Notes: generated from the letters alone by a model not told the origin. A stretch of 64,000 nt of DNA from Streptomyces spinosus (GCF_020400655.1 NZ_JAINRC010000001.1:248001-312000), one strand, 5' to 3'. Shown: positions 34,711-45,526, counted from the first letter of the stretch. Numbers and translations: made by a program.

Positions 34711-35151
34711 ATGACGATGAAGGACCCCGGCGAGCGCGTCGGCTATCTGATCTGGCAGCTCTCGCAGGCGTACGTCCAGCGCCTGGACCAGGCACTGCGC
34801 CCGCTCAAGCTGACCCAGGCGCAGTTCAGCGCCCTCGTCCGGCTGAGCCGGGACGGGGCCCTGTGCAGCGCCGAACTCGCCCGCCGCTGCGGCATCACCG
34901 CACAGTCCATGGGCACGGCGCTGCGGGACCTGGTGGAGCGCGGCCTTGTCGAACGGCAGGCCCGTCCGACGCACGGGAAGATGGTCGAGATGTCCGTCAC
35001 GGCCGCCGGCGTGGAACTCGCACTGCGGGCCGAAACCGCCGTCCAGCCGTGCGAACAGGAGGTCCTGGAGCCCTTCCCGCCCCACGAACAGGAACAGGTC
35101 CGCGCCCACCTCCGGCGCATGCTCGGCGCCCTCAATCCCCAGGCGCTCTGA
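34711..35151 (+). CDS. MarR-family transcriptional regulator
   Basis: A 146-residue winged-helix regulator: LKLTQAQFSALVRLSRDGALCSAELARRC, then the recognition helix TAQSMGTALRDLVERGLVERQ and the wing PTHGKMVEMSVT. The start has GGAGG five bases upstream; a second ATG lies at 34717. It should bind the palindrome just upstream and repress both itself and the divergent exporter-like gene until a small phenolic or drug-like ligand appears. The ligand is not known. Confidence 0.92.
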   Translation: MTMKDPGERVGYLIWQLSQAYVQRLDQALRPLKLTQAQFSALVRLSRDGALCSAELARRCGITAQSMGTALRDLVERGLVERQARPTHGKMVEMSVTAAGVELALRAETAVQPCEQEVLEPFPPHEQEQVRAHLRRMLGALNPQAL

Positions 35152-35387
35152 CCGGTCGGCGAGCAGACGCAGGACGGGCACGAGTAGCCGACCGCAGCCA
35201 GGGAGGCCGCACACCGGTCGCCGAACCGGCGCCGCGGCGTTTCGGCGAGGGCCGCGCCCGGGCGGCGGTCGCTCCCGTACCGAAGAGGGGGTGACCGGCG
35301 CGCCCGGCCGGTGCCGGCGATGCCGAGGGGGGAACAGCAGGGCCGGCCTCCGCGTTGATCCCCTTCGGAGGAACGGAGGCCCAGGCA

Positions 35388-36452
35388 GTGCACGGTGAGT
35401 ACAAGGTGCCCGGCGGCAAGCTCGTCGTCGTGGACGTGGACGTGGAGGACGGCGTGCTGCGGCACGTGCGTGTCGCGGGCGACTTCTTCCTGGAGCCGGA
35501 CGAGGCGCTGGAGGCGGTGGACCGCGCGCTGGAGGGCGCCCCGGCGGACACCGACGCGGCGGGACTGGCTGCGCGGATCGAGGCGGCGCTGCCGGCGGGG
35601 ACGGTGATGTACGGGCTGACGCCGGAGGGCGTCGGCACCGCGGTGCGCCGCGCGCTCGCGCACGCCACCGACTGGACGGACTACGACTGGCAGCTGATCC
35701 ACGAGGCCCCGCAGCCGCCCGCCCTGCACATGGCGCTGGACGAGGTGCTGACCGCCGAGGTGGCCGCGGGCCGGCGGCCGCCGACGCTGCGGGTGTGGGA
35801 GTGGGGCGCCCCGGCGGTGATCATCGGCAGCTTCCAGTCGCTGCGCAACGAGGTGGACCCGCGGGGCGCCGCCCGGCACGGCATCGAGGTGGTGCGGCGG
35901 ATCTCCGGCGGCGGCGCGATGTTCGTGGAGCCTGGCAACACGATCACCTACTCCCTGTCGGTGCCCGAGTCCCTGGTGCAGGGCCTGTCCTTCCAGGACA
36001 GCTACGCCTATCTGGACGACTGGGTGCTGGGCGCCCTCGGCGACATGGGCATCCGGGCCTGGTACCAGCCGCTGAACGACATCGCGACGGACCAGGGCAA
36101 GATCGCGGGCGCCGCGCAGAAGCGGATCGTCGGCCCCGGCGGCGGCCCGGGTGCCGTACTGCACCACGTGACCATGTCGTACGACATCGACGCGGACAAG
36201 ATGGTCGAGGTGCTGCGGATCGGGCGGGAGAAGCTGTCCGACAAGGGGACCCGGAGCGCGAAGAAGCGGGTCGACCCGCTGCGGCGGCAGACGGGACTGC
36301 CGCGCGAGGCCGTCATCGACCGGATGATCGCCTCCTTCCGCGCGCGGTACGGCCTGGAGCGGGGCAAGGTCACCGACGAGGAGCTGGCCCTGGCCGAGGA
36401 GCTGGCCCGCACCAAGTTCTCGTCGCCGGAGTGGACGGCGAGGGTGCCGTAG
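35388..36452 (+). CDS. lplA: Lipoate-protein ligase, circularly permuted
   Basis: A 354-residue ligase that attaches lipoate to E2 and GcvH proteins through lipoyl-AMP. The small accessory domain, which is C-terminal in E. coli LplA, is N-terminal here (GEYKVPGGKLVVVDVDVEDGVLRHV), followed by the catalytic biotin/lipoate domain with VVRRISGGGAMFVEPGNTITYS and the Lys in DQGKIAGAAQKR. This permuted order has been described for the Streptomyces coelicolor enzyme. GTG 35388 is chosen because GGAGG lies about nine bases upstream; homology starts there. No lipoate-dependent genes are adjacent. Confidence 0.92.
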   Translation: MHGEYKVPGGKLVVVDVDVEDGVLRHVRVAGDFFLEPDEALEAVDRALEGAPADTDAAGLAARIEAALPAGTVMYGLTPEGVGTAVRRALAHATDWTDYDWQLIHEAPQPPALHMALDEVLTAEVAAGRRPPTLRVWEWGAPAVIIGSFQSLRNEVDPRGAARHGIEVVRRISGGGAMFVEPGNTITYSLSVPESLVQGLSFQDSYAYLDDWVLGALGDMGIRAWYQPLNDIATDQGKIAGAAQKRIVGPGGGPGAVLHHVTMSYDIDADKMVEVLRIGREKLSDKGTRSAKKRVDPLRRQTGLPREAVIDRMIASFRARYGLERGKVTDEELALAEELARTKFSSPEWTARVP

Positions 36453-36603
36453 CCGTACCCGCGTCGCGCCGGCCGCCGCCGGCGGATCGTGGTGCCCGGG
36501 GTCGGGCGGCGGGGCATAAAGGGCAGAGCAGTACGTCGTGAACGTGCGGCCGTGACCGGCCGGGTACGCAGCGAGTTGGCCCTTCCGCCGCACAGGGAGT
36601 CGT

Positions 36604-37338
36604 GTGACACTGTCGTCCCCGTCCACCATGCGGACCCCTTCCGCACCCCTCCCCCACGAGAAGTGCGCCGTGCGTTCCCTTCCTCTGCCGCTCGCTCTCA
36701 CCGCGCGTCTGACGCCGGTCGCGGTACTCGCCTGTGCCGGCTGGGCGCTGACGTCCGGTCCGGCCGCGCCGCCGGCCTCCGCCGGACACCCGACGGCCCA
36801 GAAGACGCCCGCCGGGTCCTCCACCGCCGCCCCGTCGTCCACCACGGCGGCGAAGACGTACGGCACCGCGCCCGCCCCCTGCTCCGCCGTGCCCGCCGGC
36901 ACCGTCAAGTCCCTGGTGCCCGGGGCGAAGACGGCCGGCAAGGAGATCCCGTCCACGGACACCGCGCTGCGCCGCACCTGCTCCTGGAACGCGCTCCAGG
37001 GCTACGACTACCGCTGGCTCGACGTGTCCTTCGAGATCGGCGAGTCCGACCAGCAGACGAAGAAGGAGTACGAGCAGCGGGTCGCCGAGAAGAGCGGCGG
37101 CGGGGCCGTCCCCGGGCTCGGGGACAGCGCCTACTCCGTCGTCAACCTCACCACGGAGGACGGACAGCAGACCCGGGAGGGCGTGGTGCTGGTCCGCGCC
37201 GCCAACGCCCTCGTCGTCGTCACCTACAACGGCAGCGACTTCGAGAACAAGAAGGCCCCCGGTACGGACGAGATCAACAAGGGCGCCATCAAGGCGGCGA
37301 AGTCCGCGGTGGCCGCGCTGGACGGCGGCGGGGGCTGA
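36604..37338 (+). CDS. DUF3558-like lipoprotein
   Basis: About 244 residues from GTG 36604 (AGGGAG four bases upstream). An alternative GTG at 36670, with GAGAAG six bases upstream, would give a shorter and more typical signal peptide. A lipobox PVAVLAC places the lipidated Cys at residue 44, or 22 with the shorter start. A Ser/Thr/Ala/Pro-rich linker follows, then a compact domain with PCSAVPAGTVKSLVPGA and CSWNALQGYDYRWLDVSFEIG, in which two Cys could form a disulfide; this pattern fits the DUF3558 family of mycobacteria and streptomycetes. It acts outside the membrane; its function is unknown. Confidence 0.8.
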   Translation: MTLSSPSTMRTPSAPLPHEKCAVRSLPLPLALTARLTPVAVLACAGWALTSGPAAPPASAGHPTAQKTPAGSSTAAPSSTTAAKTYGTAPAPCSAVPAGTVKSLVPGAKTAGKEIPSTDTALRRTCSWNALQGYDYRWLDVSFEIGESDQQTKKEYEQRVAEKSGGGAVPGLGDSAYSVVNLTTEDGQQTREGVVLVRAANALVVVTYNGSDFENKKAPGTDEINKGAIKAAKSAVAALDGGGG

Positions 37339-37471
37339 GCCGGCCGCCGGCGACCCCGGTGGCCTGATCCGACGCGGGTCGCCGTGGCGCACGCGGCCGG
37401 CCCGGGCCGAGGCCGTTGACCGCGGTCGACGACTGCCCGGGCGCCGCGCCCCCCTCAGGGTGCCGGTCCGC

Positions 37472-38995
<1,524 letters not shown>

Positions 38996-39135
38996 GGGCT
39001 GGCCAATCGGGGAGAGGCGGATCGGGATGGCCGTGCGGGCACCAGCCCCCTCCCCGATGACGGCGGGGAGGGGAGACCAAGCGGGGCGTGGGGGGAATCG
39101 GAAGGCGTGGGCGGCGGTCGGGAGTTGACGGAGGA

Positions 39136-40155
39136 TCAGGAGTTGACGGCGGGGATGACGTGGTGGCCGTAGGCCTCGATGGTGGCCTCCTGCGCGTCGT
39201 GCATGTCGTACACCGCGAACTGGTCGACGCCCAGGGCGCGCAGCGCGGTCAGTTTCTCGACGTGCTTTTCGACCGGGCCGATGACGCAGAACCGGTCCAC
39301 GATCTCGTCGGGCACGAACGCGGTGTCCGGGTTGCCGCTGCGTCCGTGGTGGGCGTAGTCGTAGCCCTGCCGGGCCTTGATGTAGTCGGTGAGTTCCCCT
39401 GGGACCCGCGAGGAGTGCTCGCCGTACCGGGCGACGAGGTCGGCGACGTGGTTGCCGACCATGCCGCCGAACCAGCGGCACTGGTCGCGGGCGTGCGCCA
39501 GGGCCTCGGGCGAGTCGTCCTCGGTGACGTACGCCGGGGCGGCGACGCAGATCGTCACCTCGGACGGGTCTCGGCCGGCCGCGGCCGCCGCGTCCTTGAC
39601 GGCCTTCACCATGTACTCGGTCAGGTACAGGTCGGCGAGCTGGAGGATGAACCCGTCGGCCTCCTCTCCGGTCATCTTCAGCGCCTTCGGCCCGTACGCG
39701 GCCATCCAGACCGGGAGTTCGGCGCCCTCCTTGATCCACGGGAACCGGATCCTGGTGCCGCCGAGGTCGGCCTCCTCGCCCCGGCCGAGGGCGCGGATGA
39801 CCTTCATGGCCTCGCTGATCCGGGCGAGGGTGTTGGGTTTGCGGCCCGCGACGCGCATCGCGGAGTCGCCGCGGCCGATGCCGCAGACGGTGCGGTTGCC
39901 GAACATGTCGTTGAGGGTGGCGAAGGTGGAGGCGGTGACCTCCCAGGTGCGGGTGCCGGGGTTGGTGACCATCGGCCCGACCTTCAGTTTCTGCGTGTTC
40001 GCCAGGATCTGACTGTAGATCACGAACGGTTCCTGCCAGAGCACGGCGGAGTCGAAGGTCCAGCCGTAGCGGAAGCCGTTGCGCTCGGCCCGTTTCATCA
40101 GGCTGACGACCCGGGAGGCGGGCGGGTCGGTCTGGAGGACGAGTCCGAAGTCCAT
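39136..40155 (-). CDS. LLM-class (luciferase-like) oxidoreductase, probably F420- or FMN-dependent
   Basis: A 339-residue TIM-barrel protein of the bacterial luciferase superfamily, F420-type branch: MDFGLVLQTDPPASRVVSLMKRAE, WTFDSAVLWQEPF, TNPGTRTWEVTASTFATL, GIGRGDSAMRVAGR and LPVWMAAYGPKALKM. AGGAG precedes ATG 40155. It lies 11 bp after the dihydropyrimidinase stop and is clearly in the same message. RutA, which opens the uracil ring in E. coli, is in the same superfamily, so a ring-modifying role in pyrimidine breakdown is plausible but unproven. Confidence 0.9.
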   Translation of the reverse strand: MDFGLVLQTDPPASRVVSLMKRAERNGFRYGWTFDSAVLWQEPFVIYSQILANTQKLKVGPMVTNPGTRTWEVTASTFATLNDMFGNRTVCGIGRGDSAMRVAGRKPNTLARISEAMKVIRALGRGEEADLGGTRIRFPWIKEGAELPVWMAAYGPKALKMTGEEADGFILQLADLYLTEYMVKAVKDAAAAAGRDPSEVTICVAAPAYVTEDDSPEALAHARDQCRWFGGMVGNHVADLVARYGEHSSRVPGELTDYIKARQGYDYAHHGRSGNPDTAFVPDEIVDRFCVIGPVEKHVEKLTALRALGVDQFAVYDMHDAQEATIEAYGHHVIPAVNS

Positions 40156-40166
40156 GGGCGCCACTC

Positions 40167-41561
40167 CTAGGCGAGGTACTGACAGGTGGAGCGCGGGGTG
40201 AAGACGCCGTGTCCGGCGCGTCCGGTGTACTCCCGCTGGTCGATGACGGGTTCGCCGCGGGACAGGACCGTCTCGACGCGGCCGGTGACCCGCTTGCCCT
40301 CGTACGCCGAGTAGTCGACGTTCATGTGGTGGGTCTCGGCGGACATCACCTGCTGCGCGTGCGGGTCGTAGATGACGATGTCCGCGTCGGCGCCCGGGGC
40401 GATGGTTCCCTTCTTCGGGTACAGGCCGAACATCCGGGCCGGGGCGGCGCAGGCGATCTCGATCCAGCGGCGGCGGGAGATGTGCCCGTCCACGACCGCC
40501 TGGTGGAGCAGGTCCATGCGGTTCTCCACGCCCGGCAGCCCGTTGGGGATCTTGGAGAAGTCGCCGCGGCCGAGGTCCTTCTGGCCGGTGAAGCAGAAGG
40601 GGCAGTGGTCGGTGGAGACGACCTGGAGGTCGTTGGTCCTCAGGCCCTGCCACAGCCTGGCCTGGTGCTCCTTCGGCCTCAGGGGCGTGCTGCACACGTA
40701 CTTGGCGCCCTCGAAGCCGGGCTCGGCCAGGTTGTCGGTGGACAGGAACAGGTACTGCGGGCAGGTCTCGCCGAAGACGTTCAGCCCCTCGTCGCGCGCC
40801 CGCGCCAGCTCCGCGACGGCCTCCATCGCGGAGACGTGGACGACGTACAGGGGCGCGCCGGCCACCTGGGCGAGCTTGATGGCCCGGTGGGTGGCCTCCG
40901 CCTCCAGCAGGGCCTTGCGCACCTCGCCGTGGTGGCGCGGGTCGGTCTCGCCCCGGGCGAGCGCCTGCTCGACCAGGACGTCGATGGCGATGCCGTTCTC
41001 GGCGTGCATCATGATCAGCCCGCCGTTCTCGGCGGAGCGCTGCATGGCGCGCAGGATCTGCCCGTCGTCGCTGTAGAAGACCCCGGGGTAGGCCATGAAC
41101 TGCTTGAAGCTGGTCACCCCCTCCTCGATCAGCAGGTCCATCTCCTTGAGCGTCTCCTGGTTCACATCGGAGACGATCATGTGGAAGGCGTAGTCGATCG
41201 CGCAGGTGCCCTCGGCCTTGGCGTGCCAGGTGTCCAGGCCCTCGCGCAGGGTGTGGCCGACGCTCTGCACCGCGAAGTCCACGATGGTCGTCGTACCGCC
41301 CCAGGCGGCGGCGCGGGTGCCGGTCTCGAAGGTGTCGGAGGCGAAGGTGCCGCCGAACGGCAGCTCCATGTGGGTGTGGGCGTCGACGCCGCCCGGGATG
41401 ACGTACTTCCCGGTGGCGTCGATCGTGCGGTCCGCGGTCCAGTCCTGTGAACCGGGCGCGGCGAGGGCGACGACGCGGGAGTCCTCGATGAGGACGTCGG
41501 CGTGGATCTCGTCGGACGCGGTGATGACTAGGCCACCGCGGATGACGGTGCGCGTGGTCAT
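40167..41561 (-). CDS. hydA: Dihydropyrimidinase (D-hydantoinase)
   Basis: A 464-residue amidohydrolase that opens 5,6-dihydrouracil or dihydrothymine to N-carbamoyl-beta-amino acids. The binuclear zinc site is built from VDAHTHMELPF, the carboxylated Lys in GVTSFKQFMAYPG, MMHAENG, YVVHVSAMEA and the Asp in VVSTDHCPFCF. The length and all metal ligands match bacterial hydantoinases. It is 100 bp downstream of a beta-ureidopropionase-like gene and 11 bp upstream of the luciferase-like oxidoreductase. Allantoinase is less likely because the dihydropyrimidinase-specific substrate loop and the neighbouring amidohydrolases fit pyrimidines. Confidence 0.94.
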   Translation of the reverse strand: MTTRTVIRGGLVITASDEIHADVLIEDSRVVALAAPGSQDWTADRTIDATGKYVIPGGVDAHTHMELPFGGTFASDTFETGTRAAAWGGTTTIVDFAVQSVGHTLREGLDTWHAKAEGTCAIDYAFHMIVSDVNQETLKEMDLLIEEGVTSFKQFMAYPGVFYSDDGQILRAMQRSAENGGLIMMHAENGIAIDVLVEQALARGETDPRHHGEVRKALLEAEATHRAIKLAQVAGAPLYVVHVSAMEAVAELARARDEGLNVFGETCPQYLFLSTDNLAEPGFEGAKYVCSTPLRPKEHQARLWQGLRTNDLQVVSTDHCPFCFTGQKDLGRGDFSKIPNGLPGVENRMDLLHQAVVDGHISRRRWIEIACAAPARMFGLYPKKGTIAPGADADIVIYDPHAQQVMSAETHHMNVDYSAYEGKRVTGRVETVLSRGEPVIDQREYTGRAGHGVFTPRSTCQYLA

Positions 41562-41661
41562 GGGCTGCCTCTCTCTCGTGGCCGTCTGCGGGTCGTCTGT
41601 GGCTGGTGGCGCCCACGCGGCGGAACCGCACCCGGATACGGCCCCGCGCCCCGGGCGTGCC

Positions 41662-42504
41662 TTACGGCGCCGTCAGCGGGTCGTACGCCCCCGGCGCCCG
41701 GTCCCGGTAGAACTGCCAGCGGTCGCGGACCTCGCGGAGCTTGGCCAGGTCCAGGTCGCGCACGACGAGTTCGGTCTCCTTGTCGCTCGCGACCTCGCCG
41801 ACGAACCGGGCCTCCGGGTCCACGAAGTAGGTGGTGCCGTAGAAGTCGTTGTCGCCCAGGTCCTCCACGCCGACCCGGTTGATCGCGCCGACGAAGTACT
41901 CGTTGGCGACGGCCGCCGCCGGCTGCTCCAGCTGCCAGAGGTAGCGGGACAGGCCGCGCGAGGTGGCCGACGGGTTGAAGACGATCTCGGCGCCGGCGAG
42001 GCCCAGCGCCCGCCAGCCCTCCGGGAAGTGGCGGTCGTAGCAGATGTAGACGCCGATCCGGCCGGCGGCGGTGTCGAAGACGGGCCAGCCGCTGTTGCCG
42101 GGGCGGAAGTAGAACTTCTCCCAGAAGCCCTGGACCTGCGGGATGTGGGTCTTGCGGTACTTGCCGAGGTAGGAGCCGTCCGCGTCGATCACGGCGGCCG
42201 TGTTGTACAGGACGCCCGGCTGCTCCTCCTCGTACATGGGCAGGACCAGGACCATGCCCAGCTCGCGGGCGAGGGACTGGAAGCGCCGGACGGTCGGGCC
42301 CTCGGGGATCCGTTCGGCGTACTCGTAGAACGCCTTGTCCTGCACCTGGCAGAAGTAGGGGCCGTAGAACAGCTCCTGGAAGCAGAGGACTTGGGCGCCC
42401 TGGGCGGCGGCGTCGCGGGCCGCCTGCTCGTGCACCCGGATCATGGACTCCTTGTCGCCGGTCCAGGCGGTCTGGAAGAGGGCGGCACGGATCACTCGGC
42501 TCAT
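41662..42504 (-). CDS. Beta-ureidopropionase-like amidohydrolase (nitrilase superfamily), copy 1
   Basis: A 280-residue carbon-nitrogen hydrolase with the Glu-Lys-Cys triad: CFQELFYGPYFC, YRKTHIPQVQGFWEKFYF and the Cys in VYICYDRHFPEGW. These blocks are those of N-carbamoyl amidases and beta-ureidopropionase rather than true nitrilases. It should hydrolyse N-carbamoyl-beta-alanine to beta-alanine, CO2 and ammonia, directly after dihydropyrimidinase. A close paralogue is at 45523. GGAGG precedes the ATG, and a promoter with operator-like repeats lies upstream at 42534-42664. Confidence 0.92.
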   Translation of the reverse strand: MSRVIRAALFQTAWTGDKESMIRVHEQAARDAAAQGAQVLCFQELFYGPYFCQVQDKAFYEYAERIPEGPTVRRFQSLARELGMVLVLPMYEEEQPGVLYNTAAVIDADGSYLGKYRKTHIPQVQGFWEKFYFRPGNSGWPVFDTAAGRIGVYICYDRHFPEGWRALGLAGAEIVFNPSATSRGLSRYLWQLEQPAAAVANEYFVGAINRVGVEDLGDNDFYGTTYFVDPEARFVGEVASDKETELVVRDLDLAKLREVRDRWQFYRDRAPGAYDPLTAP

Positions 42505-42533
42505 CGGGACCTCCGGTAGCTCGGTGTGCGGTG

Positions 42534-42539
42534 AGCGTA
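42534..42539 (-). promoter_or_regulatory. -10 element upstream of amidohydrolase copy 1
   Basis: On the minus strand TACGCT fits TANNNT and would start transcription near 42527, 23 bases before the ATG. The -35 region is weak (3 of 6 matches), which suits a promoter needing an activator. Confidence 0.4.
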
Positions 42540-42569
42540 GGAAGCCCGGACGGCCGGTTCGACGGGCAG

Positions 42570-42664
42570 CGTGTCACGTCCGCGGGTGGTCGGCGTGCCA
42601 CCGTGTCACGCGTCCCCGGTCCCATGTTTCACCGCCGTTGTCGCAGGTCGTCGCATGTTTCACC
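42570..42664. promoter_or_regulatory. Paired direct repeats, candidate activator sites
   Basis: CATGTTTCACC occurs at 42623-42633 and again at 42654-42664, 31 bp apart. CGTGTCACG, itself a short palindrome, occurs at 42570-42578 and 42602-42610, 32 bp apart. Spacing of about three helical turns puts each pair on one DNA face. They lie just upstream of the copy 1 promoter and run into the PucR stop codon. Confidence 0.55.
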
Positions 42665-44225
42665 CCTGTTGCGCGTCGTGCGCGAGGAGCGCGATGTGCA
42701 CCGAGGCCGCCTGTTCGAAGTCGTCCAGGTCGATTCCGAGGCGCGCCTGTATGGCCTCCAGGCGGCGGTAGAGGGCCGGCCGGGAGACGTGGTGGAGCTG
42801 GGCGGTGCGGGACTTGTTGCGGCCCGTCGCCAGATAGGTCCGCAGGACGTTCAGCAGTTCCGGTTCGGCGTCGCACAGCAGCCCGTCCAGCTCGCGCTCG
42901 GCGAAGGACTGCACCTGCGGATCGTCGCGCAGCAGACGGATCAGGCCGCGCAGGTGGACGTCCTTGAGACGGACGACGGCCGGCAGGCCGAGGGCGGCGG
43001 CGGAGCCGGCGACGGCGTCGGCGACGTGCCGGGCCTCGCGCAGCCCGGCGGGCACGTCGTCCCACGCGGTGCGGGCACCGGCGGCGGCGACCACGGCCGG
43101 GGACGCGGCACGCAGCCGGTTCGCGAAGTGCGCGGTGAGGGCCTCGGCGTCCTGGTCGCGGGCGAGGCTGAGCAGCACGGTGGCGGCGCCGTCGGCGAGC
43201 TCGGCGACGAGGCCGGGCAGCCCCAGCAGGCGCAGCACGCGGTCGAGCTGCCCGGCCGTGCGGCCCTGGACGACGAGCGGCACGAAGGTGCGGCGGTTGA
43301 CCGGCAGCCCCGCCGCCCGTGCCCGCGGCAGCAGCTGCCGGGCCGGTACGACCCCGGAGACCAGGTCGGTCAGCAGGCCCTGCGCGGACTGCTCCTCCCA
43401 GCTGTGCGCGGGGGCGCCGCCGAGCATCCGGTGCAGCACCAGGGCCTCGGCGGCCCGGTCCGCGAGCAGCCGCCCGGTGGCCGCGTCGCCCCGGTAACCG
43501 CACAGCAGCAGCCGGCCCCACCGCTCCCCGCGCCCGCCCAGCTCGGCGCGGACCCAGCCGTCGCCGGCGGCGCCGCCGGCCTGCCGGGCGATCCGTTCCC
43601 AGTCGCGCAGCACGTCGTCCACCGCGGACCGCTCCCCCGCCGTGCCGAGGACGCGGTGGGCGAGGTTGGTGACGACGACCGGGCAGCCGGCGTGCCGGGC
43701 GACCTCGTCGAGCAGCCGTTGCAGCGGCGCCCCGGCCGTGATCAGCCCGGTCAGGGCGGTGCGCACGCTCTCCGACAGGCTGATCGCGGCGAACTTGCGC
43801 CGCACGAGCCGGGACTGGACCTCCTCGGTGAGCTCGGCGAAGGGGAACGGCCGGTGCAGTACGACCATGGGCAGCCCGCACCGCTCGGCGGCCCGGCGCA
43901 TCACCTCGGGCGGCGCGGGGAAGGCCCGGCCGAGACCGAGGACGACGGCCGCCGCCTCCGCCCGGTGCAGCGACTGGACGTACTCGGCCTGCCGGGCCTC
44001 GTCCCCGGCGAGCAGCACACCGGTGGTGAGGACCATCTCCCCGCCGCTGAGCATGACGCCGACGTCGGCGGCCTCGGCGACGTGCACCCAGCGCACCGGC
44101 CGGTCGAGCTGCGCGGCGCCGGCCACCACCTCGGGCTCCCCGGCGAGCACGCGCTCCAGGGTCAGCACCTGGCGCACGGAGAGGGCGGGTTCCTGCACGT
44201 GCCGGGATTCCGAGGTGATGCTCAT
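42660..44225 (-). CDS. PucR-family transcriptional regulator
   Basis: A 521-residue regulator. The N-terminal PucR sensor domain (LTLERVLAGEPEVVAGAAQLDRPVRWVHVAE, GEMVLTTGVLL) is followed by a GGDEF-like middle segment and a C-terminal CdaR/PucR helix-turn-helix (LLNVLRTYLATGRNKSRTAQLHHVSRPALYRRLEAIQ). PucR proteins usually activate nitrogen-scavenging genes for purines or pyrimidines. It is encoded inside the pyrimidine cluster, 17 bp after the aminotransferase gene, so it belongs to the upstream operon and likely controls both halves of the cluster. Confidence 0.92.
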   Translation of the reverse strand: MSITSESRHVQEPALSVRQVLTLERVLAGEPEVVAGAAQLDRPVRWVHVAEAADVGVMLSGGEMVLTTGVLLAGDEARQAEYVQSLHRAEAAAVVLGLGRAFPAPPEVMRRAAERCGLPMVVLHRPFPFAELTEEVQSRLVRRKFAAISLSESVRTALTGLITAGAPLQRLLDEVARHAGCPVVVTNLAHRVLGTAGERSAVDDVLRDWERIARQAGGAAGDGWVRAELGGRGERWGRLLLCGYRGDAATGRLLADRAAEALVLHRMLGGAPAHSWEEQSAQGLLTDLVSGVVPARQLLPRARAAGLPVNRRTFVPLVVQGRTAGQLDRVLRLLGLPGLVAELADGAATVLLSLARDQDAEALTAHFANRLRAASPAVVAAAGARTAWDDVPAGLREARHVADAVAGSAAALGLPAVVRLKDVHLRGLIRLLRDDPQVQSFAERELDGLLCDAEPELLNVLRTYLATGRNKSRTAQLHHVSRPALYRRLEAIQARLGIDLDDFEQAASVHIALLAHDAQQG

Positions 44226-44242
44226 GGCCGTACACCTGTTCT

Positions 44243-45526
44243 CTAGTACGTGCTCCTCAGCGCCTGTTCCAGGATCGCCGCGCCCTCCTCGGCCTCGGCG
44301 ACCGTCAGCGACAGCGGCGGGCTGATCCGCAGGGCGCTGGTGTCGTGCCCGCCGCCCTTGCCGAGGAGCAGTCCGCCCTCCCGGGCCGCCTCCAGCACCG
44401 CCGCGACGGCCTGCGGGTCGGCCTCGTCCGTGCCCGGTCTGACCAGCTCGACGCCGATCATCAGCCCCCGGCCGCGTACCTCCCGCACCCCGGGCAGTTG
44501 CGCGCCGACCGCGCGCAGCCGCTCGAGGAGCAGGCCGCCGACGCGCCGGGCGTTGCCCTGGAGGTCGTGTTCGAGCAGGTAGGTGAGGTTGGCGAGGCCG
44601 GCGGCCATGGTGATCTGGGTGCCGCCGAAGGTGGAGATGCTGTTGGCGTCCAGGCAATTCATGATCTCGGAGCGGGCGATGACCCCGCCGATGGACATGC
44701 CGTTGCCGATGCCCTTGGCGAAGGTGACGATGTCCGGCGGGCCGCTGCGGGCGTGCGCCTGCCAGCCCCAGAAGTGGTCGCCGGTGCGGCCCCAGCCGGT
44801 CTGCACCTCGTCAAAGATCCACAGCACGCCGTGCTCCTTCAGCACCTCCCGGAAGGAGGCGTAGAGGGTGTCCGGCGGGGAGGTGAACCCGCCGACGCCC
44901 TGGACGGGTTCGGCGATCAGCGCGGCCGGCGGCCGGGTGTGGCCGAGGACGTCCTTCAGGTCGGCGACACAGGCGTCGATGAAGGCGCGGTCGTCGAGGT
45001 GGGCGAACGGCCCCCGGGTGCGCACGCCGCCGTGGACGTACAGGGTCTGGAGCGGGGAGAGGGAGGTCGGGGACCAGCCGCGGTTGCCGGTGACGCCGAT
45101 CGCGCTGAAGGACCGGCCGTGGTAGCTGTTCCGCATGGCGAGGACGGTGTTGCTGCGCCGGTAGGTGGTGGCGAGCAGCAGGGCGGTGTCGTTGGCCTCG
45201 GTTCCGGAGGTCGTGAAGAACACCCGCGCGTCCGGGATGCCGCTGACCTGGGCGATCCGCTCGGCGAGTTCGACCATCGGCCGGTTGAGGTAGAGGGTCG
45301 AGGAGTGGATGATCCGGCCGGCCTGCTCGCTGACCGCCTTGGTCACCTCGGGCAGGGCGTGCGCGGTCAGCGTGGTCAGGATGCCGCCGAAGAAGTCCAG
45401 GTACCGCCGGCCGGCGGTGTCCCAGACGTGGCGTCCCTCGCCGTGGCTGATCTCGATCGGGTCGTCGTAGTAGAGGGCGAGCCAGTCGGGCAGGACCCTG
45501 CGGTGGCGGGAGTAGAGGTCGTTCAC
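44243..45526 (-). CDS. Class III aminotransferase, probably beta-alanine/beta-aminoisobutyrate
   Basis: A 427-residue PLP enzyme. Family markers are TTSGTEANDTALLLATTYRR, NSYHGRSFSAIG, LIAEPVQGVGG, WIFDEVQTGWGRTG and the PLP lysine in DIVTFAKGIGNG. In this context it should move the amino group of beta-alanine or 3-aminoisobutyrate, the products of the amidohydrolase step, to pyruvate or 2-oxoglutarate, yielding malonate semialdehyde or its methyl derivative. The GTG start overlaps the stop of amidohydrolase copy 2 in a GTGA. No semialdehyde dehydrogenase gene is in the window. Confidence 0.92.
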   Translation of the reverse strand: MNDLYSRHRRVLPDWLALYYDDPIEISHGEGRHVWDTAGRRYLDFFGGILTTLTAHALPEVTKAVSEQAGRIIHSSTLYLNRPMVELAERIAQVSGIPDARVFFTTSGTEANDTALLLATTYRRSNTVLAMRNSYHGRSFSAIGVTGNRGWSPTSLSPLQTLYVHGGVRTRGPFAHLDDRAFIDACVADLKDVLGHTRPPAALIAEPVQGVGGFTSPPDTLYASFREVLKEHGVLWIFDEVQTGWGRTGDHFWGWQAHARSGPPDIVTFAKGIGNGMSIGGVIARSEIMNCLDANSISTFGGTQITMAAGLANLTYLLEHDLQGNARRVGGLLLERLRAVGAQLPGVREVRGRGLMIGVELVRPGTDEADPQAVAAVLEAAREGGLLLGKGGGHDTSALRISPPLSLTVAEAEEGAAILEQALRSTY

